Assembly (NCBI GenBank): GCA_016710115.1
Contig: JADJLN010000011.1
Coordinates: 62,001 to 126,000, forward strand
Direction: 5' to 3'
DNA length: 64,000 bases
Origin: Saprospiraceae bacterium
GTDB taxonomy: Bacteria > Bacteroidota > Bacteroidia > Chitinophagales > Saprospiraceae
Part shown: in pieces, positions 9,800-18,177 of the stretch
Position numbering within the stretch: the first letter of the stretch is position 1
Layout of the letters: each line of letters opens with the position of its first letter
Notes under the pieces: generated by a model
What the model saw: only the letters and a program-made list of their open reading frames with translations
What the model was told of the DNA's origin: nothing
The model's database searches: none
Made by a program: the position numbers and the translations under genes

Positions 9800-9879
9800 C
9801 GTTAACTGGTTCTATTACGCGAAACCTGGCAACCCAATTCAGGGCGGCCAGGTTCCAATATCTTTCCAATTGAGAATGC

Positions 9880-9887
9880 CAAAGGTA
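9880..9887 (-). promoter_or_regulatory. -7 box TACCTTTG for the 468-aa gene
   Basis: A perfect TAnnTTTG octamer on the minus strand lies between the rpsP terminator and the ATG at 9799, implying a leader of about 75 nt. No TTG is evident at -33. Confidence 0.45.
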
Positions 9888-9910
9888 GGAAAACTTCGGC
9901 CTTGCACCAT

Positions 9911-9949
9911 AAAAAAACCCCGTCAACATGTGGACGGGGTCTTTTTTAT
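9911..9949 (-). terminator. Intrinsic terminator of rpsP
   Basis: The stem ACCCCGTC (9917-9924) pairs with GACGGGGT (9933-9940) around an 8-nt loop. On the minus strand the stem is followed by seven T residues. It lies 17 bp past the rpsP stop. The plus-strand side also has six Ts, so it could work in both directions, though no plus-strand gene precedes it. Confidence 0.85.
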
Positions 9950-9965
9950 CTATGTAGCCTGCGAC

Positions 9966-10685
9966 TTAAGCCTCTGGCTCCGTCGTTTCTTCTTCAGCAG
10001 CTGGTGCTTCTTCGGTGGCAGGTGCCTCATCGGCTACTGGAGCTTCTTCAGCAGCAGGAGCTTCTTCAGTAGCAGGTGCTTCTTCAGTAGCAGGTGCTTC
10101 TTCAACAGCAGGAGCTTCTTCAACTGCGATAGCCTCTGTAGCAACCGGAGCTTCCACAGCAGCGTCTTCAGCGACTGGTGCATCTGAAACAACTGCAGCT
10201 TCTTCAGTGGCAGTTTCCTCCACAACAGCAGGGGTTTCATCCACTTGAACAGCCGGCTCTGCTTTAACGACCGGCTTGGCCGTTCCAGACATGACATTCA
10301 GGTAATCCTGCTTTTCCTTGGCCACCGACTTTTTCCGGTCCAGTGCTTTTGAATCCTTTTCCTGGATAAACTCCTGCCATTTCGCTTCAGCTACTTCGAG
10401 TGTCATGGCGCCTTTTGCAACACCACGAAGCAAATGCTTCTTGAACATCACCCCTTTGTAGCGCAGGATCGCGCGTACCGTGTCAGTAGGCTGAGCGCCC
10501 TTGTTCAACCAATCCAGCGCTTTGTCACGATCAATCTCGATGGTAGCAGGAACAGTCATCGGGTTGTAAAAACCCAATCGTTCGATGTATTTTCCATCAC
10601 GTGGTGAACGAGCGTCTGCAATGACGATCTTGTAATACGGATTCTGTTTGCGTCCGTGACGCTGTAATCTGATTTTAACGGCCAT
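9966..10685 (-). CDS. rpsP: 30S ribosomal protein S16 with long Ala/Glu/Pro-rich tail
   Basis: The first 80 or so residues are a standard S16 (MAVKIRLQRHGRKQNPYYKIVIADARSPRDGKYIERLGFYNP; DKALDWLNKGAQPTDTVRAIL). The protein then continues to 239 residues, against roughly 80-90 in most bacteria. The extension begins with a basic helical part (about 100-145) and ends in about ten EEAPA(T/A/V)-type repeats. Extended S16 tails are common in Bacteroidota. The gene is monocistronic here: a TACCTTTG promoter box and a leader hairpin lie upstream and a strong terminator downstream. It is not followed by rimM-trmD within its transcript. Confidence 0.97.
   Translation of the reverse strand: MAVKIRLQRHGRKQNPYYKIVIADARSPRDGKYIERLGFYNPMTVPATIEIDRDKALDWLNKGAQPTDTVRAILRYKGVMFKKHLLRGVAKGAMTLEVAEAKWQEFIQEKDSKALDRKKSVAKEKQDYLNVMSGTAKPVVKAEPAVQVDETPAVVEETATEEAAVVSDAPVAEDAAVEAPVATEAIAVEEAPAVEEAPATEEAPATEEAPAAEEAPVADEAPATEEAPAAEEETTEPEA
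10037..10135 (-). repeat. Tandem EEAPA-coding minisatellite in the rpsP tail
   Basis: About 15-bp units encoding E-E-A-P-A with a variable A/T/V residue repeat in the 3' part of rpsP. Units differ mainly at silent or conservative positions. The number of units may vary between strains. Confidence 0.75.
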
Positions 10686-10711
10686 GTTCCGATTTCGTTA
10701 GGTAAGACCAT

Positions 10712-10743
10712 AATCTGTTAATCCGCCAAGCGGACGACAGATT
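10712..10743 (-). promoter_or_regulatory. Leader hairpin upstream of rpsP (candidate S16 leader)
   Basis: The 5' UTR between the promoter box and the ATG at 10685 contains a two-part stem. The outer AATCTGT/ACAGATT (10712-10718 with 10737-10743) and the inner TCCGC/GCGGA (10722-10726 with 10730-10734) close a 3-nt loop. An asymmetric internal loop (TAA opposite CG) separates them. Such bulged stems are typical of autoregulatory ribosomal-protein leaders. A role in S16 feedback is inferred, not shown. Confidence 0.5.
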
Positions 10744-10754
10744 TCAAGCGGGTG

Positions 10755-10762
10755 CAAAGGTA
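10755..10762 (-). promoter_or_regulatory. -7 box TACCTTTG for rpsP
   Basis: A perfect TAnnTTTG on the minus strand, 70 bp before the rpsP ATG, placing the leader hairpin inside the transcript. No clear -33 TTG. Confidence 0.5.
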
Positions 10763-10877
10763 AGTCATATTATTGTCTCATACCAGACTTTCTGCAATTT
10801 TTAGATACCGGAGGAAGATTCCATTCTTTCAACCGGAAATTCCGGAACGAACGGGCCATTCCATCTACTTTCGCCCT

Positions 10878-12059
10878 ATGGCTCAGAAGCTCTATCCAAA
10901 CCTGGTACATTCGGTCGCCTACGCACTGGCCGAAACCATCGAACAACCCTACCCTGCCGACAAGGTGCTGGCACGGATGTTCAAGTCTACACCGCAATGG
11001 GGGTCGAGGGATCGTTCGTTTATTGCAGAAACAACATATGACATCCTGCGATACCTGCGTCGTTATACCGAACCCGATATCCGCCCCATTCCCTGGATCT
11101 GGGTGATCGGCTGGCATCTTCAGGCTGCCGGCTGTCTGCTTCCCGATTGGGAAGAATGGTCCGATCTGCCAGCATCTCCCCATGGACAGGAAAAAAAGCC
11201 TCTTCTGCTCGCCATTCGCGAATCCATTACCGACTGGATGGATAAAAAGGACAATCCTTTTATGGCGATCGATGGGACAGTCTGGTCACTGCACTCAACA
11301 AACCGGCCACCGTCGTTTTGCGTATAAACCCCGTCAAAGCAACACTGGACCAGGTGCGGAATGCCCTGAAAAAGGAAGGATGGGAGACCATTCCACTCGG
11401 GCCGCTCTCCCTGGAACTGGAAGAACGGGCCAATGTCTTTCGGACTGAAGCCTTCAAAGCGGGTTGGTTTGAAGTCCAGGATTTCGCCTCACAACAAGTC
11501 GCTCTGGCCCTTGAAATTAGTCCCGGACAACGGGTGGTGGACGGTTGTGCCGGAGCCGGAGGGAAAACACTACAGATCGGTGCCTTGCTCGAAAACCGGG
11601 GTCAGGTGATCGCACTGGATCCCGATGAATGGAAACTAAAAGAATTGAAGCGTCGGGCCAGGCGCGGTGGTCTGGACAATATCCAGGCGCGGCTCAGTAC
11701 CGATACCAAAGCGGTCAAGCGACTTCATCAAAGTGCTGAACGAGTCTTGCTCGATGTTCCTGCACCGGCTCCGGCGTATTGCGTCGAAACCCGGATGCGA
11801 AGTGGCGGATCGACCAGGTTTTACTTGACCGATGCCTGGCTTGCAGAAGCAAATTCTCGAACAATATGCCCCGGTGTGTAAACTGGGCGGTCGGATAGTC
11901 TATGCTACCTGCAGTATTTTCCCCGAGGAGAACCAACAGCAGATTGCCCGGTTCCTGGACATGCACCGGGAATATTCCCTGGTGTCAGAGCGCCAGCTGT
12001 TGCCGGATGATTTCGGGTATGACGGGTTCTATATCGCAGTGCTGGAGAAAGGAAAATGA
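10878..12059 (+). pseudogene. RsmB/NOP2-type rRNA cytosine-C5 methyltransferase, three frameshifts
   Basis: Start ATG 10878 (MAQKLYPNLVHSVAYALAE). An N-terminal NusB-like helical region precedes the SAM-binding motif VVDGCAGAGGKTLQ (second frame). After one missing T the third part reads DVP-CTGSGVLRRNPDAKW, carrying the motif IV cysteine, and then IVYATCSIFPEEN with the motif VI cysteine. Breaks lie near 11300, 11767 and 11827. With frames restored the length (about 390 aa) is right for this family, which methylates 16S rRNA or a related RNA. The identity as rsmB itself versus a paralogue is not certain. All catalytic elements remain recognisable, so error is more likely than decay. Confidence 0.88.
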
Positions 12060-12659
12060 GGAATGAAGTCGGCGTAGGGCGGTGGGTTATTTCGTGATTG
12101 CGTTATTTCAAGGACCGAGGACTGAGAGCCGAGGACTGAGGACCGAAAGCAACGTTATTGAACTAACACGTTGAACATTGAACAGTCGAGCCGAAGGCGA
12201 GGACATTAAACATTGAACCGCTAAGCGTTCAGCTACACTACCCAATCAGGAACAAGGAACGAAGGAACCGAGAATTCCTAAAATCCATCCGCAAACGCAG
12301 ATTCAACCTGGCTTCTGGTCAGGTAGTAGGGGACGCCATATTGCGTGTTGTACACCGTTTTGATCCATGCTAAGGATGGGCAGTTCAAGGTTCAATCGGG
12401 CCCCGAGAGCCAAGGGTGGATCAAAGAAACAAGGAATGTGACGCTATTTCGTGATTGAGTTATTGAGTTATTTCGAGGACTGAGGGCTGAGGGCCGAGGA
12501 CTGAGGACTGAGGACCGAAAGCAACGTTATTGGACTAACACGTTAAACATTGAACAGTCGAGCCGAAGGCGTGGACTTTGAACCTTGAACAGCCAAACGT
12601 TCAGCTGCACTGCCCAATCTGCCCAGAGTACTCGGGAGGAACGAAGGAACCCGGAATTC
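12060..12659. repeat. Intergenic tandem duplication with GAGGACTGAG-type repeats
   Basis: About 600 bp hold two diverged copies (about 12110-12370 and 12475-12755) offset by 370-382 bp. Each has runs of GAGGACTGAGG-like units, the shared string AACAGTCGAGCCGAAGGCG (12181 and 12553) and GGAACGAAGGAACC. Each continues into the 3' end of a TonB receptor; in the second copy that is the functional gene. No intact gene is present. Confidence 0.75.
12278..12370 (-). pseudogene. Orphan C-terminal fragment of a TonB receptor
   Basis: Reading leftward, about 30 codons (WIKTVYNTQYGVPYYLT ... then, after one base shift, LNLRLRMDF and TAG) closely match the last 30 residues of the receptor ending at 12660. 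No upstream part is present, so this is a duplicated stub and not a gene. Confidence 0.75.
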
Positions 12660-15190
12660 CTAAAAATCCATCCGCAATCGCAGATTCAAGCTACGGCTGG
12701 TGAGATAATTGGGCACACCGTACTGCGTATTGTATACCGTCTTGATCCAGGTATAGGAGGCTTCGTTTCGCACACCAAGGAGGTTGAACACCTCCAGGCT
12801 GACCCAGGTATTACGAGTAAATCGCAGCAGATGTGCCGGACGGCGACCGGCCCATGACCGATCCCATAATTTGGCAGAAAAGCCGATATCCAGACGATGG
12901 TACGGTGCAAATCGATACGTGTTCCGATAGACGATATTGTCATTCGGAATACCAAAAGGCAACCCTGTCCCCACATTAAACTGGACATGGGCACGGATGT
13001 TCTTGTTCTTGGGGAGGTAATCCTGGAAAAACATCGACAGAGAAATCAACTGATCGGTTGGCCGTGGCACATCATCCACCGGAGTGGCTTCCGGTTCACC
13101 GACATCCCGGACAAGATGCTGGATGCCGTTGAGATGTTCGCGGGCACGAAGAATGGAAATGTTGACCCGGGATTCGGCGTCCGGTACAAATTCGCCATTG
13201 ATCCGAAAATCGACACCTGCAATATCTCCGGTGGCATTGTTCTCCCCGGCATAGCGGATGCGCACATTATCCACATCGTAGGATACCATATCCCACAGCT
13301 TCTTGTAGTACGCCTCAGCTGTAAAATGGAAGGGAATGTCCTTCTTTTTCCCGAGGAAGAAGTCCCACGTCCAGCCTCCAACCACATGGAATGACTTCTG
13401 GGCCAGAACATCTTCGTTGACCTGGCCAGAGATGGCACGCAGTTCCCGATAGAAGGGAGGCTGATAATACAACCCTGAAGCCAGCCGCCAGGTAGTTCGA
13501 CGTGAACGACCAAGGGGTTGCCAGAGCAATTGCACACGCGGGGTCAGATAGGTTTCCTTATTCAAGGTCCAATACCCGGCCCGCACTCCGGCCGTGACCT
13601 GCAGGTCAATGACATCGGGAACCTTGTAGGTCCATTGATGCTGAGCGTATCCGGAGATTTTGACTGACTGGAGTTCATTCTTCGATTTGATCACAGAATT
13701 AATCAACACCTGGTCGGGATCGTATTGCAGTGAATAACCTGCCGAATCCAGTCGTTCCCACTCATTGAGCTGATCCAGAATCCACTCGTGCTTGACATTC
13801 GCGCCCCACTCCAGAAAATGCCCTGAATGTCCCGATTCGCTCATCCAGGCGGGCCATTCCAGACCACCATGATGGTTTACTTGTGTCACCTGGAAATCCA
13901 GGCGGTTACGCACATACTGATGTTGGATGCCTGTTCCCAGGACGGCAATTTCACTTTCAAAGTTTTCCGATCCTGGATTGATATCAATTTCACTGAGCCG
14001 ATAATTGCCGATGATATCGATCCCTTCGACTTCCCGCGACGTGAATGTTGACGCCAGGAATTTGAGGAAGAAAGGATGGCTGGCCTTTGCGGGCAAATAG
14101 GTCGCTGAAATTCCGCCCATCCTCGTTGCAAACCGGTCATCTTCCTGTCCTTCAAAAACAGAGAACAGCCGCAGTGCATAGGTCACAAACCCGAACGCTG
14201 TTGATCTTGATGTAGGGCGGTACTGATATCTGCTTTGATTGAAATTACCCATCAAAGCCAATTGCCAGTCTCGATGAATATCATAGGTCAGATACGCCTG
14301 AATGTCCATGAAACGGGGTACATATTCCCCCTCAACATCCAGGGTATTGAGCAGATATTGATTGGACTTGTATCGTGCGCCAGCCAGATAACGCAGCTTC
14401 TGGAAAGGCTTTTCCCCAGCTGAAAACTGCCTTCGATATGCCCGGTTGCGCCGAGTGCGCTGGCCGAAACGGAGGCTCTCAACGAATCCGGTCGCTTGTA
14501 AGTGATATCCAGCACGGAGGACATCTTGTCGCCATAGTTTGCCCCGAATCCCCCGGAGGAAAAGGAAAGGTCCCGGATCAGGTCGATATTGGGAAATGAC
14601 AGGCCTTCCTGCTGACCTGCCCGGATCAACTGGGGGCGATAGATCTCAAAATCATTGACATAGACCAGGTTCTCATCGTAGTTACCACCGCGGACATTAT
14701 ATTGAGACGTGAGTTCTCCCCCACTTCCTGAGGATACTCCCAGTGCGATAGACGGCAATATGCTTTCAAAGTTGCCTGATGTCGTGGGGAGCAGCTTCAG
14801 ATTATCGACATCTTCACGGATCATCCCCCGTTCCTCGATCCGACTAGCCTGGACCAGGACTTCCAGGTCCGAGTGTTCGGGAACCAGGAAAAAGTCGACG
14901 CGTTGTCTGTTTCCCGTATTCAACGGTTCAACCGGATAGGATGCCGGTTTATACCCCAGACGGGAGCAGATGAGTGTGATGGAACTATTGGGTTCGATCT
15001 TCAAGCGAAAACGGCCGTCCTCATCTGATTCTGCAGCGATGGTTGTGTTTTCCTGATAAATAGTGGCAAACTCGACCACCTCACCTGTCAGTTGGTCGCG
15101 GACCAAACCGTACACCTCCGTCACCTGAGCCAGGCTGACACCCGGCAAAACCATCATCAGCCCGCATAGCCAGTTGATCCGTCTTCTCAT
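12660..15190 (-). CDS. TonB-dependent receptor with carboxypeptidase-like N-domain, one frameshift
   Basis: A signal peptide (1-21) is followed by a CarboxypepD_reg-like domain (VYGLVRDQLTGEVVEFATIYQENT), a plug domain (VRGGNYDENLVYVNDFEIYRPQ; LSFSSGGFGANYGDKMSSVLDI) and a beta-barrel ending in LNLRLRMDF, a typical terminal aromatic. A shift near 14400 separates the first 260 residues from the barrel (KLRYLAGARYKSNQYLLNTLDVEGEY resumes the frame). Outer-membrane import of an unknown ligand is inferred. No SusD or DUF4249 partner is adjacent; the next gene on the same strand is upstream rpe, 20 bp away. Confidence 0.9.
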
Positions 15191-15210
15191 CCTTTTGATT
15201 TTTAGCTGAC

Positions 15211-15891
15211 TCAGACCAGAAGGGATTCCTGTCTGCTTTGCTTCAATTGGCGTATGGCCTGTATCGGATCGTTAGCCTTGAACACGCTCGATCCTGCCAC
15301 CAGTACATCTGCACCGGCTGAAAGGATCGATGCAGCGTTTTGCAGTCCAACTCCACCATCGATCTCAATCCTGACCGACAAATTCCGTTCCGTGATCATT
15401 TGCTTGAGTTGACGAGTCTTTTCCAATGTCCGGTAAATGAATTTCTGGCCGCCAAACCCGGGATTCACCGACATCAGGCAGACCAGGTCCAGGTCTTCCA
15501 ACACATCTTCGAGGAGGGAAACCGGAGTATGTGGATTCACGGCAACACCAGCCATTGCTCCCGTAGCTCGGATCTGTTGCAGTGTGCGATGGAGATGTGG
15601 ACAGGCTTCGATGTGGACACTGATCACATCCGCGCCGGCTTCCCGAAAAGATTCAATATACTTCTCCGGTTCAACAATCATGAGATGCACATCCAATGGC
15701 TTCGAACACATCCGTTTTGCAGCCTCTACCATCAACATCCCGAAGGTGATATTGGGCACAAACCGGCCATCCATGACATCCAGATGCAACCAGTCTGCAT
15801 CCGATCGATTGACCACATCGATTTCCTGCTGGAGGTTCGCAAAATCTGCGGCAAGCAATGACGGGGCGATCAGAGGGGTCATGATGGTCAT
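15211..15891 (-). CDS. rpe: Ribulose-phosphate 3-epimerase
   Basis: Interconverts ribulose 5-phosphate and xylulose 5-phosphate in the pentose phosphate pathway. All signatures are present: IAPSLLAADF, HLDVMDGRFVPNITFG (metal His/Asp), DVHLMIVEPEKYI, VNPGFGGQKF and RIEIDGGV, and the C-terminal GSSVF. The start is placed at MTIMTPLIAPS (ATG 15891); the in-frame extension to 16023 would overlap the upstream exonuclease and has no family counterpart. About 227 residues, the normal length. Confidence 0.97.
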   Translation of the reverse strand: MTIMTPLIAPSLLAADFANLQQEIDVVNRSDADWLHLDVMDGRFVPNITFGMLMVEAAKRMCSKPLDVHLMIVEPEKYIESFREAGADVISVHIEACPHLHRTLQQIRATGAMAGVAVNPHTPVSLLEDVLEDLDLVCLMSVNPGFGGQKFIYRTLEKTRQLKQMITERNLSVRIEIDGGVGLQNAASILSAGADVLVAGSSVFKANDPIQAIRQLKQSRQESLLV

Positions 15892-15931
15892 TTTCACAAA
15901 GATAGCATTCCCCGTTTGGTCGAACAGGTCC

Positions 15932-16678
15932 TCACGATGCTTTCGTAACTTGTTCTGGAGCCAGAAGTGGCAGTCCGCAAAACCGCCGCATAATCTGTGC
16001 GACGGCAAGAACATCCCCTTCACAGTATCGAGCCAAGCCCTCCAGATCCTGATCTATATAATAGACACGCCCGACATCTGCTCCCGAGATGTCTGTTTTC
16101 GGGGACGGGATACCCAGGCAATGGGCCAGCAGTTTGAGAGAAATATAATGCTTGATATCTCCGAATTTCCACAATTCCAGCGTATCCAGAATGTGTTTGA
16201 GCTGCCATGGGCGTTTGCCTGCAACATCGAGCATTGGGGGCAATCCCATACCCTTTATCAACATTCGTCGACACAAATACGGGACGTCAAACTCGCGAAT
16301 ATTGTGACCGCAGAGCATGTGTGACAACGGATTGCCAAACTGTGTCGCAAGGACTGCGGAAAAGTGTTCCAGCACCTCTTTCTCATCCGTTCCATACCAG
16401 GATTTCAATCTCAGGACATCTTCATCGGGCCGGTTACCCTTTGTCATAAAACCCATGGAGATACAGACCACCTGACCGAACTCGGCCAGAATAGCGGCCC
16501 GATGTTCATAGGCCATGCGTGCACCCTCGACAGGGTCCTCCTCATGACGGATCCAATACCTGGCTTTTTCAGACCACATCGCCTGGACATCGGATGGCAC
16601 ATCCTCATAAGCGGGGTATCCGGAAACGGTTTCTATATCCAGAAAAAGCAGATCGTAAATGGGATAAGGCAAGGACAT
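15932..16678 (-). CDS. Predicted 3'-5' exonuclease of the PolB-like DEDD superfamily
   Basis: 248 residues, RNase H-like fold. Exo I is LLFLDIETVSG (D and E metal ligands), Exo II is the CGHNIREFDVPYLCRR block, and Exo III is in the YCEGDVLAV segment. This set matches the family annotated as predicted 3'-5' exonuclease related to the proofreading domain of PolB. Its substrate is unknown, with DNA repair or RNA trimming possible. rpe follows about 40 bp downstream on the same strand. Confidence 0.88.
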   Translation of the reverse strand: MSLPYPIYDLLFLDIETVSGYPAYEDVPSDVQAMWSEKARYWIRHEEDPVEGARMAYEHRAAILAEFGQVVCISMGFMTKGNRPDEDVLRLKSWYGTDEKEVLEHFSAVLATQFGNPLSHMLCGHNIREFDVPYLCRRMLIKGMGLPPMLDVAGKRPWQLKHILDTLELWKFGDIKHYISLKLLAHCLGIPSPKTDISGADVGRVYYIDQDLEGLARYCEGDVLAVAQIMRRFCGLPLLAPEQVTKAS

Positions 16679-16802
16679 ATGTGCACAGGTGGATTTATTC
16701 TGGAAGATAAAAAAAGTCTCTTATTCCATCCGTAATTCCTCCCAAATCAAAGAAACCAGCCATCCTTTGCCAAATGAAATTCAGTAGTTTAGCTGGAATT
16801 CC

Positions 16803-16810
16803 TAACTTTG
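16803..16810 (+). promoter_or_regulatory. -7 box TAACTTTG for the coiled-coil membrane protein
   Basis: A perfect TAnnTTTG lies 56 bp upstream of the ATG at 16866, implying a leader of about 50 nt. A -33 TTG is not obvious (GTTTAG is nearest). Confidence 0.5.
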
Positions 16811-16865
16811 CCTGAATAATAATTCACATTATTTCTTCGTTTACCAGCCAATCAAATCTTGAACA

Positions 16866-17846
16866 ATGAATACCCAGAAAAATTCCTCCAATCGCTGGAT
16901 CAACATTGGCATCGTGGCCATCATTGCATTGCTTGCAGTCAATGCCTGGCTTTTTTACGACAAGTACAAGAATGAAGAGACCATAGAGCAGCAAAGCGTC
17001 GACCTCGGTGAGGCCCAGCAGCTCAACATGGAATTGGAAAAACAATACTACGAAACGTTGTCCCAACTGGAAGAGATGCGCGGGGATAACGAAGAAATGA
17101 ACACACTGATCGACAAGCAGAAGGAAGAATTGCGGGCACAGAAGGACGAAATTACCCGAATGATCAGCACAACGAAGGACTACAAGAATGTTCGCTCGAA
17201 GTTGAAAGATCTTGAAGCACAAGCTGAGGGTTATCTCGCCGAACTGGATGCACTCCGGGAGGCCAATGCGCTTCTGACTGAAGAAAACAGCAAATTGGGT
17301 GAGGAAAAGCGTTTTCTTGAAGACAATCTGCAAGAACAGATCCGCCAGAATGATGACCTGACCAATGTGAAAGCAACCCTGGTGACCGAAAAGTCCAAAC
17401 TGGAAAGTCAGAACCAGAGTCTGAACAAAAAGGTCACTAAAGCCAGCGTCATCCCTGTCCAGAATATCGATGTAACAGGTTATAAGATCAGCGATTCCGG
17501 GAAGGAGTCCAAGAAGCGGTATGCGAACAATATCGACCGACTCAAAATATGTTTTGATGCAGCTGCAAACCCAGTGGCCGAGCCAGGTGACGAAGCCTTC
17601 TACATCCGACTGATCGCACCGAATGGTCAGACACTCGCTGTGGATGAAATGGGTTCTGGCATCCTGAATACAGCCGATGGCGAACAGGTTCGGTTCACTG
17701 CCATCAAGGAATTCGATTACAATCAGACCGCTTCCAATGCCTGTCTCTCATGGGAACCGGGTGTCGTATTCGACAAAGGCAATTACCAGGTCGAAGTGTA
17801 TAACAAAGGACACCTCGCCGGCACAGGTACGTTCAAACTTCGGTAA
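16866..17846 (+). CDS. Membrane-anchored coiled-coil protein of unknown function
   Basis: 326 residues. A single N-terminal membrane helix (about 12-30, INIGIVAIIALLAVNAWLFY) precedes a long coiled coil (about 45-195, rich in E/K/L heptads). A compact beta-rich C-terminal domain (about 205-326) includes two cysteines (ICFDAAANP; ACLSWEPG) and ends in YNKGHLAGTGTFKLR. The topology suggests a periplasmic coiled coil anchored in the inner membrane. I do not recognise a named family, although such proteins are common in Saprospirales. The gene is monocistronic, with its own promoter box and a strong terminator. Confidence 0.9.
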   Translation: MNTQKNSSNRWINIGIVAIIALLAVNAWLFYDKYKNEETIEQQSVDLGEAQQLNMELEKQYYETLSQLEEMRGDNEEMNTLIDKQKEELRAQKDEITRMISTTKDYKNVRSKLKDLEAQAEGYLAELDALREANALLTEENSKLGEEKRFLEDNLQEQIRQNDDLTNVKATLVTEKSKLESQNQSLNKKVTKASVIPVQNIDVTGYKISDSGKESKKRYANNIDRLKICFDAAANPVAEPGDEAFYIRLIAPNGQTLAVDEMGSGILNTADGEQVRFTAIKEFDYNQTASNACLSWEPGVVFDKGNYQVEVYNKGHLAGTGTFKLR

Positions 17847-17868
17847 ACTGATCCGATAATACATTCTG

Positions 17869-17904
17869 AAAAAAACCTGCATCCCCGAGATGCAGGTTTT
17901 TTTT
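17869..17904. terminator. Strong bidirectional intrinsic terminator
   Basis: The stem CCTGCATC (17876-17883) pairs with GATGCAGG (17889-17896), followed by eight Ts on the plus strand and by seven Ts on the minus strand. It ends the coiled-coil gene and would also terminate any leftward transcript ending at 17903. Confidence 0.9.
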
Positions 17905-18009
17905 ATTCAAGGGGCACCAGGCTTCTTGCCTCGGGCATCCAAACTTTTGTCTTGGCAATGAACGGATCAACGTGGGCCATATCCTCAAAAGCAGGATCTG
18001 ATGCCCGAT
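17903..18009 (-). other. Possible short coding remnant on the minus strand
   Basis: About 35 stop-free codons, with an internal ATG (AHVDPFIAKTKVWMPEA), end in TAA exactly where the bidirectional terminator begins. The amino-acid composition looks protein-like, but I cannot match it to a family, and the frame is closed upstream near 18015. It could be the tail of a decayed or frameshifted gene, or chance. The rest of the gap to 18178 shows nothing clear. Confidence 0.25.
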
Positions 18010-18177
18010 GTCATGGATCGCCATCCATCCAGGCTACCATTCCTGAGTCATTGTATTCTCAGAGGACCAATGCCAAAAAGGACCAGCAACAGAGAACCGA
18101 TATTTCCTGATCTCCGATTTCCGGTTTTATCTTCAACCCGGATCTACCCACTCCATTCACCAATCCGGTTGTTCATG

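Noticed and set aside
18001..18177. N-terminal extension of the VPS10/BNR protein from ATG 18001
   Set aside because: The 59 extra residues are basic and low in pattern; a normal signal peptide begins at 18178.
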